From positions 1 through 56,330 of the forward strand of contig NZ_BJZO01000014.1 in assembly GCF_007992075.1 (NCBI RefSeq): a stretch of 56,330 nt of DNA. Reading direction: 5' to 3'. A program made the position numbers and the translations under genes. Shown here in pieces: positions 17,901 through 25,404 of this stretch. The notes under the pieces are model-generated. The model saw only the letters and a list, made by a program, of their open reading frames with translations, made no database searches and was not told the origin of the DNA. Within the stretch, counting starts at the first letter, position 1; every line of letters begins with the position of its first letter. The stretch comes from Pararhodospirillum oryzae (GTDB taxonomy: Bacteria; Pseudomonadota; Alphaproteobacteria; Rhodospirillales; Rhodospirillaceae).

Positions 17901-18471
17901 GTACTTCGCCGGCTACAAGGGCGTGAACGATCGCTACCGCCTGGACGATATCCACGCGGCCGCCGATCTCGTGGTCTGGTGCTGCGACCAAGCCCCGGGC
18001 TTCACTCCCGAGCGGCCCCAGGATCTGACCTTCGTCGGCAACATCGTGGACGCCATGGTTGCCTACGCGGAAGGACGCCTGGGTCCGGCCTCCCTGCCGC
18101 TGGCCGACGTCAACCGCATCCTGGCCATTGGCTCGGATCGCATGATGCAAGCGGTGGCCCGCGCCCGCCACGGGGTGCTGGCCCCCTTCCTGCGCGACGA
18201 CCACATCGCCATCGGCTCGATTAACTCACCGATGCAATGCATGATGAAGGAAATCTGTGGCCAGTGCCTCCAGCCGCAGGTCGATCCCGCCACCGGCGAA
18301 ACGGTGATCGTGTTCACCTGCTCCAACCAGGATCAGCCGCTGGACAAGGTGGACTTCGCCGCCCTGGCCCAGCGTCTGGGGCAAAACAGCCTGCCCGAAA
18401 AGCTGACCCGGCAGTGGATCGACCGCTGCCTGGTCAAGCTGGGCCAGCGCGAGGCTTCCCGCCTCTCATAG
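14950..18471 (+). CDS. Single-chain Nfn/GltD-PyrK-like flavo-iron-sulfur oxidoreductase
   Basis: This 1173-residue protein joins parts normally found on separate chains. After about 240 unassigned helical residues comes a Cys-rich ferredoxin-like region (C242, C254, C257, C265, C289, C321, C329, C332, C336), as in the GltD/NfnB N terminus where two [4Fe-4S] clusters sit. Then follow two dinucleotide folds (AGLGPAG near 396; VIGGGLTAIDA near 573) of a GltD-type FAD/NAD(P)H oxidoreductase. From about 848 there is a ferredoxin-reductase-like half (FEPGQFYRLQ, LLAGGGLGNA) ending in C1097-x5-C1103-x2-C1106-x17-C1124, the [2Fe-2S] pattern of PyrK and NfnA. The domain set equals NfnAB/SudAB, the electron-bifurcating NADH-ferredoxin:NADP transhydrogenase. 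Function by analogy is inference; the protein lacks any signal or membrane segment. Confidence 0.8.
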   Translation: MTQIPDTEALLRETALGLGFTAADLYTDEGMARIDATFQEHLTETDPALAEALTAARAAPEALDGRAQSALILSLAACLDDFLGRLFAISGPLAETQGRHHDLAPLYACKRAFVQRIAVKRIREAEARLENPAALETALAPLIGAPLDDERAFARAVMRWMDAPEANAEALDLATHFAAWAAETPEGKARFAGGVLFRLPGQHDPQRLVAGIEAVEDGAMRQRLPEEALRQRDGFGLTDAGCDLAHGLYETNYCIFCHHTGHDSCSHGMPDRKAGGIATSPLGRAMLGCPLEERISEMNEAKTKGLVLGSLAIVTIDNPLCAGTGHRICNDCMVACVYQNQLRDPVNIPEAETRVLKDVLELPWGVEIYGLLTRWNPLNFTRPLPRPASGRSVLVAGLGPAGFTLAHHLLNDGHTVVAIDGLKIEPQDPTVSGVDAAGNRVPFRPIRTWSDLYEPLDRRVMGGFGGVAEYGITVRWDKNFLTLIRLLVERRARFTMIGGVRLGGTLTPDDAFALGFDHVALCMGAGRPTIVPMKNGLARGVRQASDFLMALQLTGAGRRDSIANLQVRLPVAVIGGGLTAIDACTEALAYYPVQVEKFLARYEILVAERGEAAVRAGWSEEEREIAEDFLVHARALRVERANAKREGRAPRLRQMLRAWGGGTIFYRRRLIDSPAYRNNHEEVQKAFEEGIGFAERLAPEEVELDRFGHASHLHLRHANTRKAHVVPARTIIVAAGTVPNTVLGREVGAQPLPLDGKYFQAIDETGAPVHPEPQPKPAEAQVLMRLNPDGTAMSFFGDQHPSYAGNVVAAMASARQGYPVITRLMARRPAAPDQGPALQARLNADCRPVVHAIVRHTPNIVEIVVHAPAATRRFEPGQFYRLQNFDRFARRVDDTTLAMEGVALTGAWVDKEAGLLSMIVLEMGGSSDLVANLNPGEPVIVMGPTGAPTTLPRHETVLLAGGGLGNAVLFSIGRALRARDNKVLYFAGYKGVNDRYRLDDIHAAADLVVWCCDQAPGFTPERPQDLTFVGNIVDAMVAYAEGRLGPASLPLADVNRILAIGSDRMMQAVARARHGVLAPFLRDDHIAIGSINSPMQCMMKEICGQCLQPQVDPATGETVIVFTCSNQDQPLDKVDFAALAQRLGQNSLPEKLTRQWIDRCLVKLGQREASRLS

Positions 18472-18475
18472 GGGC

Positions 18476-18524
18476 GTTCCGAAGGGCCTCGTCTTTCTCG
18501 TGAAGGGCAAGGCCCTTCGGGAAC
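18476..18524. terminator. Long hairpin between convergent genes
   Basis: Arms GTTCC-GAAGGGCC (18476-18488) and GGCCCTTC-GGGAAC (18511-18524) form a perfect 13-bp stem with a 22-base loop, directly after the stop of the large oxidoreductase gene. No T-run follows, so it may act as a factor-assisted or bidirectional terminator. Confidence 0.5.
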
Positions 18525-18548
18525 CGGGGGAAGCATGCTTCCCCCGGT
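18523..18548. repeat. 26-bp perfect palindrome
   Basis: The 26 bases are fully self-complementary (ACCGGGGG, then AAGCATGCTT, then CCCCCGGT), with no loop needed at DNA level. It abuts the preceding hairpin and ends two bases before the convergent receptor gene stops. It probably serves transcription termination on the minus strand, though a protein-binding palindrome cannot be excluded. Confidence 0.6.
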
Positions 18549-18550
18549 CC

Positions 18551-19660
18551 TCATCGAAACGTCGAACGCTGCATGATGCAGCCGTACCAGCCCAGGCCCT
18601 TGTAGGTTTCGTATCCCGGGGTGCGGTGGAAGGCGACGACGGTTCCATCCGACAGCTGATAGTGGCCTGCATCCTGACCGTTGGTCTTCAACTGGATGCG
18701 TTCGTTCAGCACGCCACGATCGTCGGACGCCGCCAGCACCCGCCCCTTGGCATCCAGCAGCAAGGCGCGCGACGTGGTGGTTTCGGTGTCGTCCAGCCGC
18801 ATGCCCCGCACGATGGCCCGGGCCTGGGGGCCCCAGTCGAAATGAATGCCCAGCACGCCCAGAACCTTGCCCCGTGCCTCGCCGCCCTCGCGGATGGCGG
18901 CGGCATAGGTGGCCACCGGCTGATGATCCAGCGCTTCGTTGATCGCGATGTCGGCGACCGCGTAATCATCTCCGCTGGTCGTGCGCAGGGCCTCCTGGAA
19001 CCAGGCTTCCCCGGCCACCGATTGTCCCTGGACGGCGTAGCGATTCGGGCGGCCATTGGCGATCACCCGCCCCTGGGGATCACAGATCCACAAGTCGAGA
19101 TAGACCGTATAGGCGGATAGGATCACCCCAAGCCGGTGACAGGCGAACTGAGTGGCGGTCTTGCTCGGCTCGGAAAGGCAATCGACCACGGCGCTATCGG
19201 TGGCCCACCAGCGCACATCACAGCTGCGTTCGTACAGGTTCCGGTCGATCAGCTCGACCGCGTTCAAGGAAAGATCCACCAGGCGCTGGCCACGGGCGTT
19301 GTGGCCGATGCGTTCCAGCCGTTCAACCTTGGCGGCCATCTCCGACTGCAGATGCAGCACGATATCCTCGATCTCGCGCGAGACTTCCTTGACCTCGCCC
19401 GCGACCACGGCAAACCCCTTGCCCGCGTCGCCGGCCCGGGCGCTTTCGATCAACGCGTTCAAGGCCAGGATGCGCGTGCGTCCCATCACGGCCTGGATCT
19501 CGGCGATTTTGGCGGCGGTCATTTCGCGGACATCGCCGGTCAAGGCGATGATCTGCTCGGGATTGGCCGTTTCCTCGTCCACCGTGGCGGCACTCACCGG
19601 CTCTACCCCCGGCTGTTTTCTCTGGTCGGCCAAGCCTCCGACCCACGCCAGTTGGTTCAT
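18551..19660 (-). CDS. Soluble chemoreceptor-like protein: N-terminal MCP hairpin tip, C-terminal Cache-like sensor (paralogue A)
   Basis: The 369-residue protein has no membrane segment. Residues about 35-105 match the tip of a methyl-accepting signalling domain ([17 protein letters not shown], then [15 protein letters not shown]), the part that contacts CheA/CheW. Residues about 140-360 look like a Cache-type sensor ([56 protein letters not shown], ending [12 protein letters not shown]). The order is reversed from normal receptors and the signalling helix is much shorter than usual. GAGGG precedes the ATG at 19660. A close paralogue lies immediately upstream on the same strand. Sensing an intracellular small molecule and feeding a chemotaxis array is inference. 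Confidence 0.8.
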   Translation of the reverse strand: MNQLAWVGGLADQRKQPGVEPVSAATVDEETANPEQIIALTGDVREMTAAKIAEIQAVMGRTRILALNALIESARAGDAGKGFAVVAGEVKEVSREIEDIVLHLQSEMAAKVERLERIGHNARGQRLVDLSLNAVELIDRNLYERSCDVRWWATDSAVVDCLSEPSKTATQFACHRLGVILSAYTVYLDLWICDPQGRVIANGRPNRYAVQGQSVAGEAWFQEALRTTSGDDYAVADIAINEALDHQPVATYAAAIREGGEARGKVLGVLGIHFDWGPQARAIVRGMRLDDTETTTSRALLLDAKGRVLAASDDRGVLNERIQLKTNGQDAGHYQLSDGTVVAFHRTPGYETYKGLGWYGCIMQRSTFR

Positions 19661-20010
19661 GTCGATCCCTCAAGCTGCGGCAGTCATTTTTTTGTTGTTT
19701 TGGCGAAACAATCGATAAGTAAAATCCACTTACAGGATGTGACCCTAGAAGATTGACGAAGGCGTGACAAGCCCAACAATTGTTTAGGGGGCTCCTCAAA
19801 GTACGGAGTCTCCTTGTTGTCCGATCATCCACCTTGGAACAAACACAAAAAGCGGCGGTGCGCCGCACAGGAAAAAGATTTTGTTGCCCAGAAGACGGAA
19901 AACCGAGAACGCTCAAATAAATAAAAACAAAATGACATTCAGAATAGTATTAGAAAAACCGCTCTTCCCGAACAGGTTTGCGGCATTGTAGTTGGTGTCC
20001 TTTCCGATGG
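19661..20010. other. AT-rich intergenic stretch between the two receptor paralogues
   Basis: This is clearly less GC-rich than its surroundings, especially 19680-19740 and 19850-19970, with runs of A and T and no plausible gene. It should hold the promoter of paralogue A, read leftwards, but I see no convincing sigma-70, sigma-54 or sigma-28 motif. Confidence 0.6.
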
Positions 20011-20062
20011 AAAAAGCCGGCCTCTCTCGTTTCCCCCAACAGGGAAACAAGAAAGGCCGGCC
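20011..20062 (-). terminator. Intrinsic terminator of receptor paralogue B
   Basis: Read on the minus strand, two stacked stems (GCCGGCCT with AGGCCGGC outside, GTTTCCC with GGGAAAC inside) enclose a short loop and are followed by TTTTT. It lies about 75 bases past the stop of the gene at 20139-21263, in the right orientation to end that transcript before paralogue A. Confidence 0.8.
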
Positions 20063-20138
20063 TCATGACCGCTTCCAGGCGTCTGGCGCCATTACCCCTT
20101 ATGCCGAGGGGAATACCTTGCACCCGCGACCGTTTTCT

Positions 20139-21263
20139 TCACTCCCCCGGACGCTGCACCACGCACCCATACCACCCAAGACCTTTGTATGTCTCATACC
20201 CCGGGGTACGATGGAACCCCACGACGGTTCCGTCTGGCTGCTGGTAATGGCCCGAGACAGCCCCGTTCGTCATCAGATCCAGGCGGCCGCTCAAAACATC
20301 GCACTCATCGGAGGCAGCAAGAATACGACCTGCCGCATCAAGGAGCAAGGCTCGCGAACGCCCGCTCTCCGAGGGATCGAAGCGCACGCCCTTGACAATG
20401 GCGCGCGCCTGCGGCTCCCAGTCGAAATGAATCCCCAAGACACCCAGAACCTTGCCCCGTGCCTCGCCACCCTCGCGGATGGCGGCGGCATAGGTGGCCA
20501 CGGGCCGGTTGCCGAGGGCGCGGTTTTGGGCGATATCCGCCACCGCGTAGGTGTCCCCCGACGTGGTGCGCAGGGCGTCCTTGAACCAGCTTTCCCCCGA
20601 GACATCCAGATCATGCACCCTGTACTGATCGGGACGCCCGCCTGCCACAACCCGGCCTTGCAAATCGCAGATCCACAGATCCAGGTACACCGTATACGCC
20701 GATAAAATCACGCCCAGGCGCTGGCTGGCGTGCCGCGCCGCCTGGGGCGACGCCTCGGTCACGCAGGCGACGACCGCGCTGTCGGTCGCCCACCACCGCG
20801 CGTCACAGGTGCGTTCGTATAAATTGCGGTCTATCAGCTCGACCGCGTTCAAGGCGAGATCAACCAGGCGCTGTCCGCGCATCTGCTCCACGATCCGGGT
20901 CCCGATGCGCTCCAGCGCCTCGACCCGCGAGGAAAGCTGAACCTGAAAATCCGTGGCGATCTCGGCAATCTCGCGCGAGACCTCCTTCACCTCGCCGGCG
21001 ACGACGGCGAATCCCCGTCCGCTTTCCCCGGCCCGCGCGCTCTCGATCAACGCGTTAAGGGCCAGAATGCGCGTGCGCGCGGTAATCGCCTGAATCTCGG
21101 CAATCTTATCCTCGGTCATCTCGCGCACATCGGCGGTCAGGGCAATAATCTGCTCAGGGTTGGCGTTTTCTCCTCCTTCCCCCGTGCCCCCCACGGGCAA
21201 GGAGCGACTGCTTCCCACATCGACCCCCATCATTCCTGTGTCCATTCGCGTGATTTGATTCAT
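20139..21263 (-). CDS. Soluble chemoreceptor-like protein: N-terminal MCP hairpin tip, C-terminal Cache-like sensor (paralogue B)
   Basis: The 374-residue protein is a close paralogue of the gene just downstream, with the same architecture. An MCP signalling tip occupies residues about 45-125 ([33 protein letters not shown]) and is followed by the same Cache-like C terminus ([38 protein letters not shown]-type helix, [24 protein letters not shown]). The N-terminal 40 residues differ, and five extra residues sit in the linker. There is no signal peptide or membrane segment. ATG 21263 is preceded by AAGGGGGG. It is separated from paralogue A by an intrinsic terminator, so the two are independently expressed. 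The N-terminal signalling and C-terminal sensing order is unusual. Confidence 0.8.
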   Translation of the reverse strand: MNQITRMDTGMMGVDVGSSRSLPVGGTGEGGENANPEQIIALTADVREMTEDKIAEIQAITARTRILALNALIESARAGESGRGFAVVAGEVKEVSREIAEIATDFQVQLSSRVEALERIGTRIVEQMRGQRLVDLALNAVELIDRNLYERTCDARWWATDSAVVACVTEASPQAARHASQRLGVILSAYTVYLDLWICDLQGRVVAGGRPDQYRVHDLDVSGESWFKDALRTTSGDTYAVADIAQNRALGNRPVATYAAAIREGGEARGKVLGVLGIHFDWEPQARAIVKGVRFDPSESGRSRALLLDAAGRILAASDECDVLSGRLDLMTNGAVSGHYQQPDGTVVGFHRTPGYETYKGLGWYGCVVQRPGE

Positions 21264-21713
21264 GTCCCCCCCCTTGTGCCGCCTCGAAGGACGTTTTTCG
21301 TTTTTTCCTTCCCCTACGGAAACTCTTTTTGGTTTTGCAGCGCGATACCTCGCTCGTTTCCGGGGAACAAGGAGGCTATTTGATGAGCGGGCCGGACGCA
21401 ATATGCCTAAAGTTAAATCAAGTTTACCGTCGCGTTGCAGCCGTCGGGCCGCCCCCTCGACCCGCGAAGGGAGAAACCGTGATTCTTTTTATGGCCAAGC
21501 TGTCCGGACGGTGGCACAAGAACCCCATGAAACCGCCGCTAACCGCGTCCATCCTGGGTGCCGCAAGACCTTCCTGGTGGCCGGCCGGACCGCACACGCG
21601 CCGGCGCCTCCCGGAAACCGGGGGAACGCCGGAACAAGGAGGCGTGCCGTGCCCCCTCCGGGGGATCCGGCCTCTCCTCTTGCCAACACACCATTCGGGA
21701 GCGGAAATGAGGG
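21264..21713. other. 450-base region between receptor B and prolyl aminopeptidase
   Basis: It must contain the leftward promoter of receptor B and the rightward promoter of the aminopeptidase. The only coding candidate is the weak open frame starting at 21383. The first 150 bases are T-rich and irregular; the remainder is GC-rich with no clear hairpin or operator. Confidence 0.5.
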
Positions 21714-21745
21714 ATGGCCGACGCTCGAAGTCGCGACATGCATAA
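21383..21745 (+). CDS. Possible small protein with strong ribosome site (doubtful)
   Basis: A perfect AAGGAGG lies 7 bases before the ATG at 21383, and the frame stays open for 120 codons, running 32 bases into the following gene. Early codons are unlike the neighbours (ATA, CTA, TTA, AAT), and the later part is Pro/Arg-rich sequence typical of chance frames in GC-rich DNA. I recognise no family. Either a short peptide is made here or the site is a leftover of a decayed gene. Confidence 0.22.
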   Translation: MSGPDAICLKLNQVYRRVAAVGPPPRPAKGETVILFMAKLSGRWHKNPMKPPLTASILGAARPSWWPAGPHTRRRLPETGGTPEQGGVPCPLRGIRPLLLPTHHSGAEMRDGRRSKSRHA

Positions 21746-22757
21746 TCAGGACGCCATGCTGTTTTCCAACCCCCTTGCCCCGGCCAGAGGGTCGGGCAAG
21801 GGCGATCACGCCGACCTGCTCGCCGACCTGTATCCCGCCACCGAGTCGCGGCGCACCGGGCGCCTGCGGGTCGGAGGGCCGCACGTCTTGCACTGGGAGG
21901 AAAGCGGGAACCCCGAGGGCATCCCCGTTTTATTCGTGCACGGCGGGCCGGGAGCCGGCACCGCCCCCTTCTGCCGGCGCTATTTCGATCCCACCCGCTA
22001 CCGGATCATCTTGCTGGACCAGCGGGGCGCCGGGCGCTCGCGCCCCTTCGCCGAACTCACCGACAACACCACCGCCGACCTGATCGCCGATCTGGAAATC
22101 CTGCGCGTTCACCTGGAAGTCAACCAGTGGCTGATTTTTGGCGGATCGTGGGGCAGTACCCTCGCCCTCGCCTACGGGGAAGCCCATCCCGAACGCTGCC
22201 TTGGCTTTATCCTGCGCGGCATTTTCCTGTTTCGCGCCTTTGAAGTGGACTGGTTCCTCAGGGGGATGGGCCGCTTCTTCCCCGAAGCCGCCGAAGCCTT
22301 CATGGATCACCTGCCTCCCGAGGAGCGCGACGATCCCCTGGAAGCCTATTACCATCGCCTGGTCCACCCCGACCCCACCATCCACCTGCCCGCCGCCCGG
22401 GTGTGGAGTGCCTACGAGGACGCCTGCGCCCGCCTGCGTCCGCGCCCCGCCGACGAAGGCGACGGCCGCGCCGCCCTGGCCCTCGCCCGCCTGGAATGCC
22501 ATTACATGCGCAACCACGGCTTCCTGCGCGAAGGCCAGCTGCTGGAAAACATTGACCGGATCGCGGCCTTGCCCTGCACCATTGTCCAGGGCCGCTACGA
22601 TGTCGTATGCCCGCCCGTCTCGGCCTGGGATCTGCATCGCGCCTGGCCCGGCAGCCGGCTGATCTTCGTTCCCGATGCCGGCCATTCCGCCCTGGAGCCC
22701 GGCGTGCGCACCGCCCTGGTCCAGGCGACCCGGACCTTTGCCGATCGCATGGGCTGA
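21714..22757 (+). CDS. pip: Prolyl aminopeptidase (proline iminopeptidase)
   Basis: This alpha/beta-hydrolase (family S33) removes N-terminal proline from peptides in the cytoplasm. The pattern is complete: VLFVHGGPGAGT (oxyanion region), ILLDQRGAGRS, the nucleophile elbow GGSWGS with Ser about 145, and late RYDVVCP and DAGHSA supplying the acid and histidine. The ATG at 21714 gives 347 residues and has GGGAGC about 10 bases upstream; ATG at 21738 or 21756 are in-frame alternatives that remove a non-conserved leader. recQ follows after 11 bases on the same strand and may be cotranscribed. Confidence 0.9.
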   Translation: MADARSRDMHNQDAMLFSNPLAPARGSGKGDHADLLADLYPATESRRTGRLRVGGPHVLHWEESGNPEGIPVLFVHGGPGAGTAPFCRRYFDPTRYRIILLDQRGAGRSRPFAELTDNTTADLIADLEILRVHLEVNQWLIFGGSWGSTLALAYGEAHPERCLGFILRGIFLFRAFEVDWFLRGMGRFFPEAAEAFMDHLPPEERDDPLEAYYHRLVHPDPTIHLPAARVWSAYEDACARLRPRPADEGDGRAALALARLECHYMRNHGFLREGQLLENIDRIAALPCTIVQGRYDVVCPPVSAWDLHRAWPGSRLIFVPDAGHSALEPGVRTALVQATRTFADRMG

Positions 22758-22768
22758 CCCTTCGCGCC

Positions 22769-24601
22769 ATGTCTTCCCCGCTGGCCAGCGACGCCCTGGC
22801 CCTGCTGCACCGCGTTTTCGGCTTCAAGACCTTTCGCCCCGGCCAGCAGGCGATCATCGACGCCATTCTGGCCGGGCGCGACGTGCTGGCGATCATGCCC
22901 ACCGGGGCCGGGAAATCCCTGTGCTACCAGCTTCCGGCCCTGATGCGCCCGGGGGTGACCCTCGTTGTCTCCCCCCTCATCGCCCTGATGCGCGATCAGG
23001 TCGCCCAGCTGCGCGCGCTGGGTGTCGAGGCCGGTAGCCTGAACTCCACCACCTCGCCCGAGGAATACCAGCACCTGCGCGACGTCCTGCGCGCGGGCGA
23101 GCCCTTGCTTTTATACGTCGCGCCCGAGCGCCTGGCCCGGCCCGGGACCCTGGAATACCTGGCCCGTCACCCGATCAAGGCCCTGGTCATCGACGAGGCC
23201 CATTGCGTCAGCCAGTGGGGACACGACTTCCGCCCCGAATACCTGACCCTGGGGCAGGTGCGCCAGGCCCTGGGCAATATCCAGACCCTGGCCTTCACCG
23301 CCACCGCCGACACCGCCACCCGCGCCGACATCGAACAGCGCCTGTTCCCCGAGCCCCCCGAACGCTTCGTGGGCGGCTTCGACCGCCCCAACCTTTTCCT
23401 GGCCATGCGGCCCAAAACCGACACCCGCCGCCAGATCCTGGCGTTCGTGAAGGCCCACAAGGGCGACAGCGGCATTATCTACTGCGCGAGCCGGGCTGGA
23501 ACCGAAGCCCTGGCCGACGCCTTGAGCGTCTCCGGCGTGCGCGCGCTGCCCTATCATGCCGGACTCGACAAGGCGGTGCGCGAGGCCAACCAGGACGCCT
23601 TCGTGGCCGAGGATGGCCTGGTCATGGTCGCCACCATCGCCTTTGGCATGGGCATCGACAAACCCGACGTGCGCTTTGTCTGCCACGCCAACATGCCCCG
23701 CTCCATCGAGGCCTATTACCAGGAAATCGGCCGCGCGGGCCGCGACGGCCTGCCCGCCGACACCCTCACCTTCTACGGCCTTGACGACATGCGCCTGTAT
23801 CGCTCGCGCATCGAGGAAGGCGCCGCCGACGACGACCGCAAACGCCTCGATATCCAGCGTCTGAACGCCCTGTTCGCCTTGTGCGAGGCGCCGCGCTGCC
23901 GGCGCCAGACCCTGCTTGCCTACTTTGGCGAAACCATCGAGCCCTGCGGCCATTGCGACATCTGCCAGCATGGTGTCGTCACCACCGACGCCACCGTGGA
24001 GGCCCGGAAAGTGATGTCGGCCATGCTGCGCACCGGCCAGCGCTTCGCGACCGAGCACCTGGTCAACATCCTGATGGGCACCGAAACCGACGCCGTGCGC
24101 GAGTGGAACCATCACCACCTGCCCACGTTCGGGGTTGGACGCGATCACGCCCGCCCGGTCTGGCGGGCCCTGTTTCGCCAGATGTACGCCGCCGGCCTGA
24201 TCGAACCGGACTTCCTGGCCCATGGCCGGTGGACCATGACCCCCCGGGGCAATGCCGTGTTGCGCCAGGGCGAGCCGTTCCTGGTCCGCGCCGATGTCCT
24301 CGACGCGGCCTCGGGCACGCCGGGCCGGCGCCCGCCCGCGACCGCCGCCCCGCGTCCCGCGCTTGCCGACAAGGACCGCGCCTTGTTCGAGGCCCTGCGG
24401 GTCGTGCGCCGCACGCTCGCCGAAACCGAATCGGTTCCGCCTTACGTCATTTTCCCCGACCGCACCTTGATCGAAATGGCGTCCCGACGGCCGCGCCGCC
24501 TCGCCGATCTGGAAGGCATCCACGGCATTGGCGCGCGCAAGCTGGCCCGCTATGGCGCCGCCTTCCTGGCCGTGCTCGAACAGGCCCCCGCCGAGTCGTA
24601 A
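22769..24601 (+). CDS. recQ: ATP-dependent DNA helicase RecQ
   Basis: RecQ is a 3'-5' helicase of recombination and fork repair. The 610-residue protein has Walker A PTGAGKS at residues 44-50, the DEAH box followed by CVSQWGHDFRPEY, helicase motifs IV-VI (YCASRAGTEAL, VATIAFGMGIDKPDVRFV, YQEIGRAGRDG), the RQC zinc cysteines (CEAPRCRRQ, then CGHCDIC), a winged helix and a C-terminal HRDC domain (residues about 525-605). ATG 22769 puts the helicase core at the usual position. It starts 11 bases after the aminopeptidase stop. Confidence 0.96.
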   Translation: MSSPLASDALALLHRVFGFKTFRPGQQAIIDAILAGRDVLAIMPTGAGKSLCYQLPALMRPGVTLVVSPLIALMRDQVAQLRALGVEAGSLNSTTSPEEYQHLRDVLRAGEPLLLYVAPERLARPGTLEYLARHPIKALVIDEAHCVSQWGHDFRPEYLTLGQVRQALGNIQTLAFTATADTATRADIEQRLFPEPPERFVGGFDRPNLFLAMRPKTDTRRQILAFVKAHKGDSGIIYCASRAGTEALADALSVSGVRALPYHAGLDKAVREANQDAFVAEDGLVMVATIAFGMGIDKPDVRFVCHANMPRSIEAYYQEIGRAGRDGLPADTLTFYGLDDMRLYRSRIEEGAADDDRKRLDIQRLNALFALCEAPRCRRQTLLAYFGETIEPCGHCDICQHGVVTTDATVEARKVMSAMLRTGQRFATEHLVNILMGTETDAVREWNHHHLPTFGVGRDHARPVWRALFRQMYAAGLIEPDFLAHGRWTMTPRGNAVLRQGEPFLVRADVLDAASGTPGRRPPATAAPRPALADKDRALFEALRVVRRTLAETESVPPYVIFPDRTLIEMASRRPRRLADLEGIHGIGARKLARYGAAFLAVLEQAPAES

Positions 24602-24687
24602 CCGGCCCGTTCGCGCGGTCGGTTGCTTGAAACCGGGGTCCGACCGGCCCATCATGAAGCGTGTCTTGCAACACCCGGAGCCCCCCC

Positions 24688-25284
24688 ATGACGGTGCACG
24701 CCTTCCGCCTTGAAGAAGCCGGCTTCACCCGTCCCCAGGTCGAGGCCCTGTCGGCGTTTCTCGACACCCAGGCCGCGACCAAGGTGGATGTCCTCGACGC
24801 GAAAGCCGATCTCAAGGAAGAGATCGTCGCCTTGCGCCACGACATGGAAACCGGTTTCGCCGCCCTGCGCACGGAACTGAAAGACGACATCGCCGCCTTG
24901 CGTGACGAATTGAAGGGCGACGTCGCCACCTTGCGCCACGACATGGAAACCGGCCTCGCCACTCTCCGCACGGAACTGAAAGACGACATCGCCGCCTTGC
25001 GTGACGAACTGAAAGGCGATATCGCCGCCTTGCGTGACGAATTGAAGGGCGACATCGCCGCCTTGCGCGCCGAACTGAAAGGCGACATCGCCGCCTTGCG
25101 CCACGACATGGAAACCGGCCTCGCCACCTTGCGCCACGACATGGAAACCGGCTTCGCCGCCTTGCGCACGGAACTGAAAGACGACATCGCCGCCAACCGA
25201 TCGGAACTGATGATCCATCGCTGGATGCTGGGTACCGTCCTGACGCTACAGGTCGGGATTCTGGTCAAGCTCTTCATGGCGTAG
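24688..25284 (+). CDS. DUF1640-type coiled-coil membrane protein with hendecad repeats
   Basis: The 198-residue protein resembles the DUF1640/CCDC90 family: an N-terminal FRLEEAGFTRPQVEALSAFLD segment, a long coiled coil and a single C-terminal membrane anchor (residues about 178-197, GTVLTLQVGILVKLFMA). The coiled coil consists of eleven consecutive 11-residue units (residues 48-168) of the form ALRxELKxDIA or ALRHDMETGxA. CGGAG lies 7 bases before the ATG at 24688. Bacterial function is not known to me. The anchor at the C terminus suggests a tail-anchored protein with the coiled coil in the cytoplasm. Confidence 0.8.
   Translation: MTVHAFRLEEAGFTRPQVEALSAFLDTQAATKVDVLDAKADLKEEIVALRHDMETGFAALRTELKDDIAALRDELKGDVATLRHDMETGLATLRTELKDDIAALRDELKGDIAALRDELKGDIAALRAELKGDIAALRHDMETGLATLRHDMETGFAALRTELKDDIAANRSELMIHRWMLGTVLTLQVGILVKLFMA
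24829..25191 (+). repeat. Eleven 33-bp tandem coding repeats
   Basis: Eleven units of 33 bp fill residues 48-168 of the coiled-coil gene without interruption. They fall into two main sequence types, one encoding HDMETG and one encoding ELKGDI or ELKDDI, arranged in a mixed order. Near-identity at DNA level between units suggests recent expansion or gene conversion, so copy number may differ between strains. Confidence 0.9.
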
Positions 25285-25404
25285 CCCCCCCCTCTTGATT
25301 TCAAACGCGTTTCATTGCCCCCTTGACACACGGCCGACGGGCCCGAAACTCTCCCTTCCACGGGGGGCCGATTGTTCGGGGCCCCCTTCACCTGGGGGAT
25401 TGTC

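Noticed and set aside
24829-25191. Regular repeats that could be taken for a CRISPR array
   Set aside because: Units are contiguous 33-bp coding repeats in frame with no unique spacers and no cas genes.
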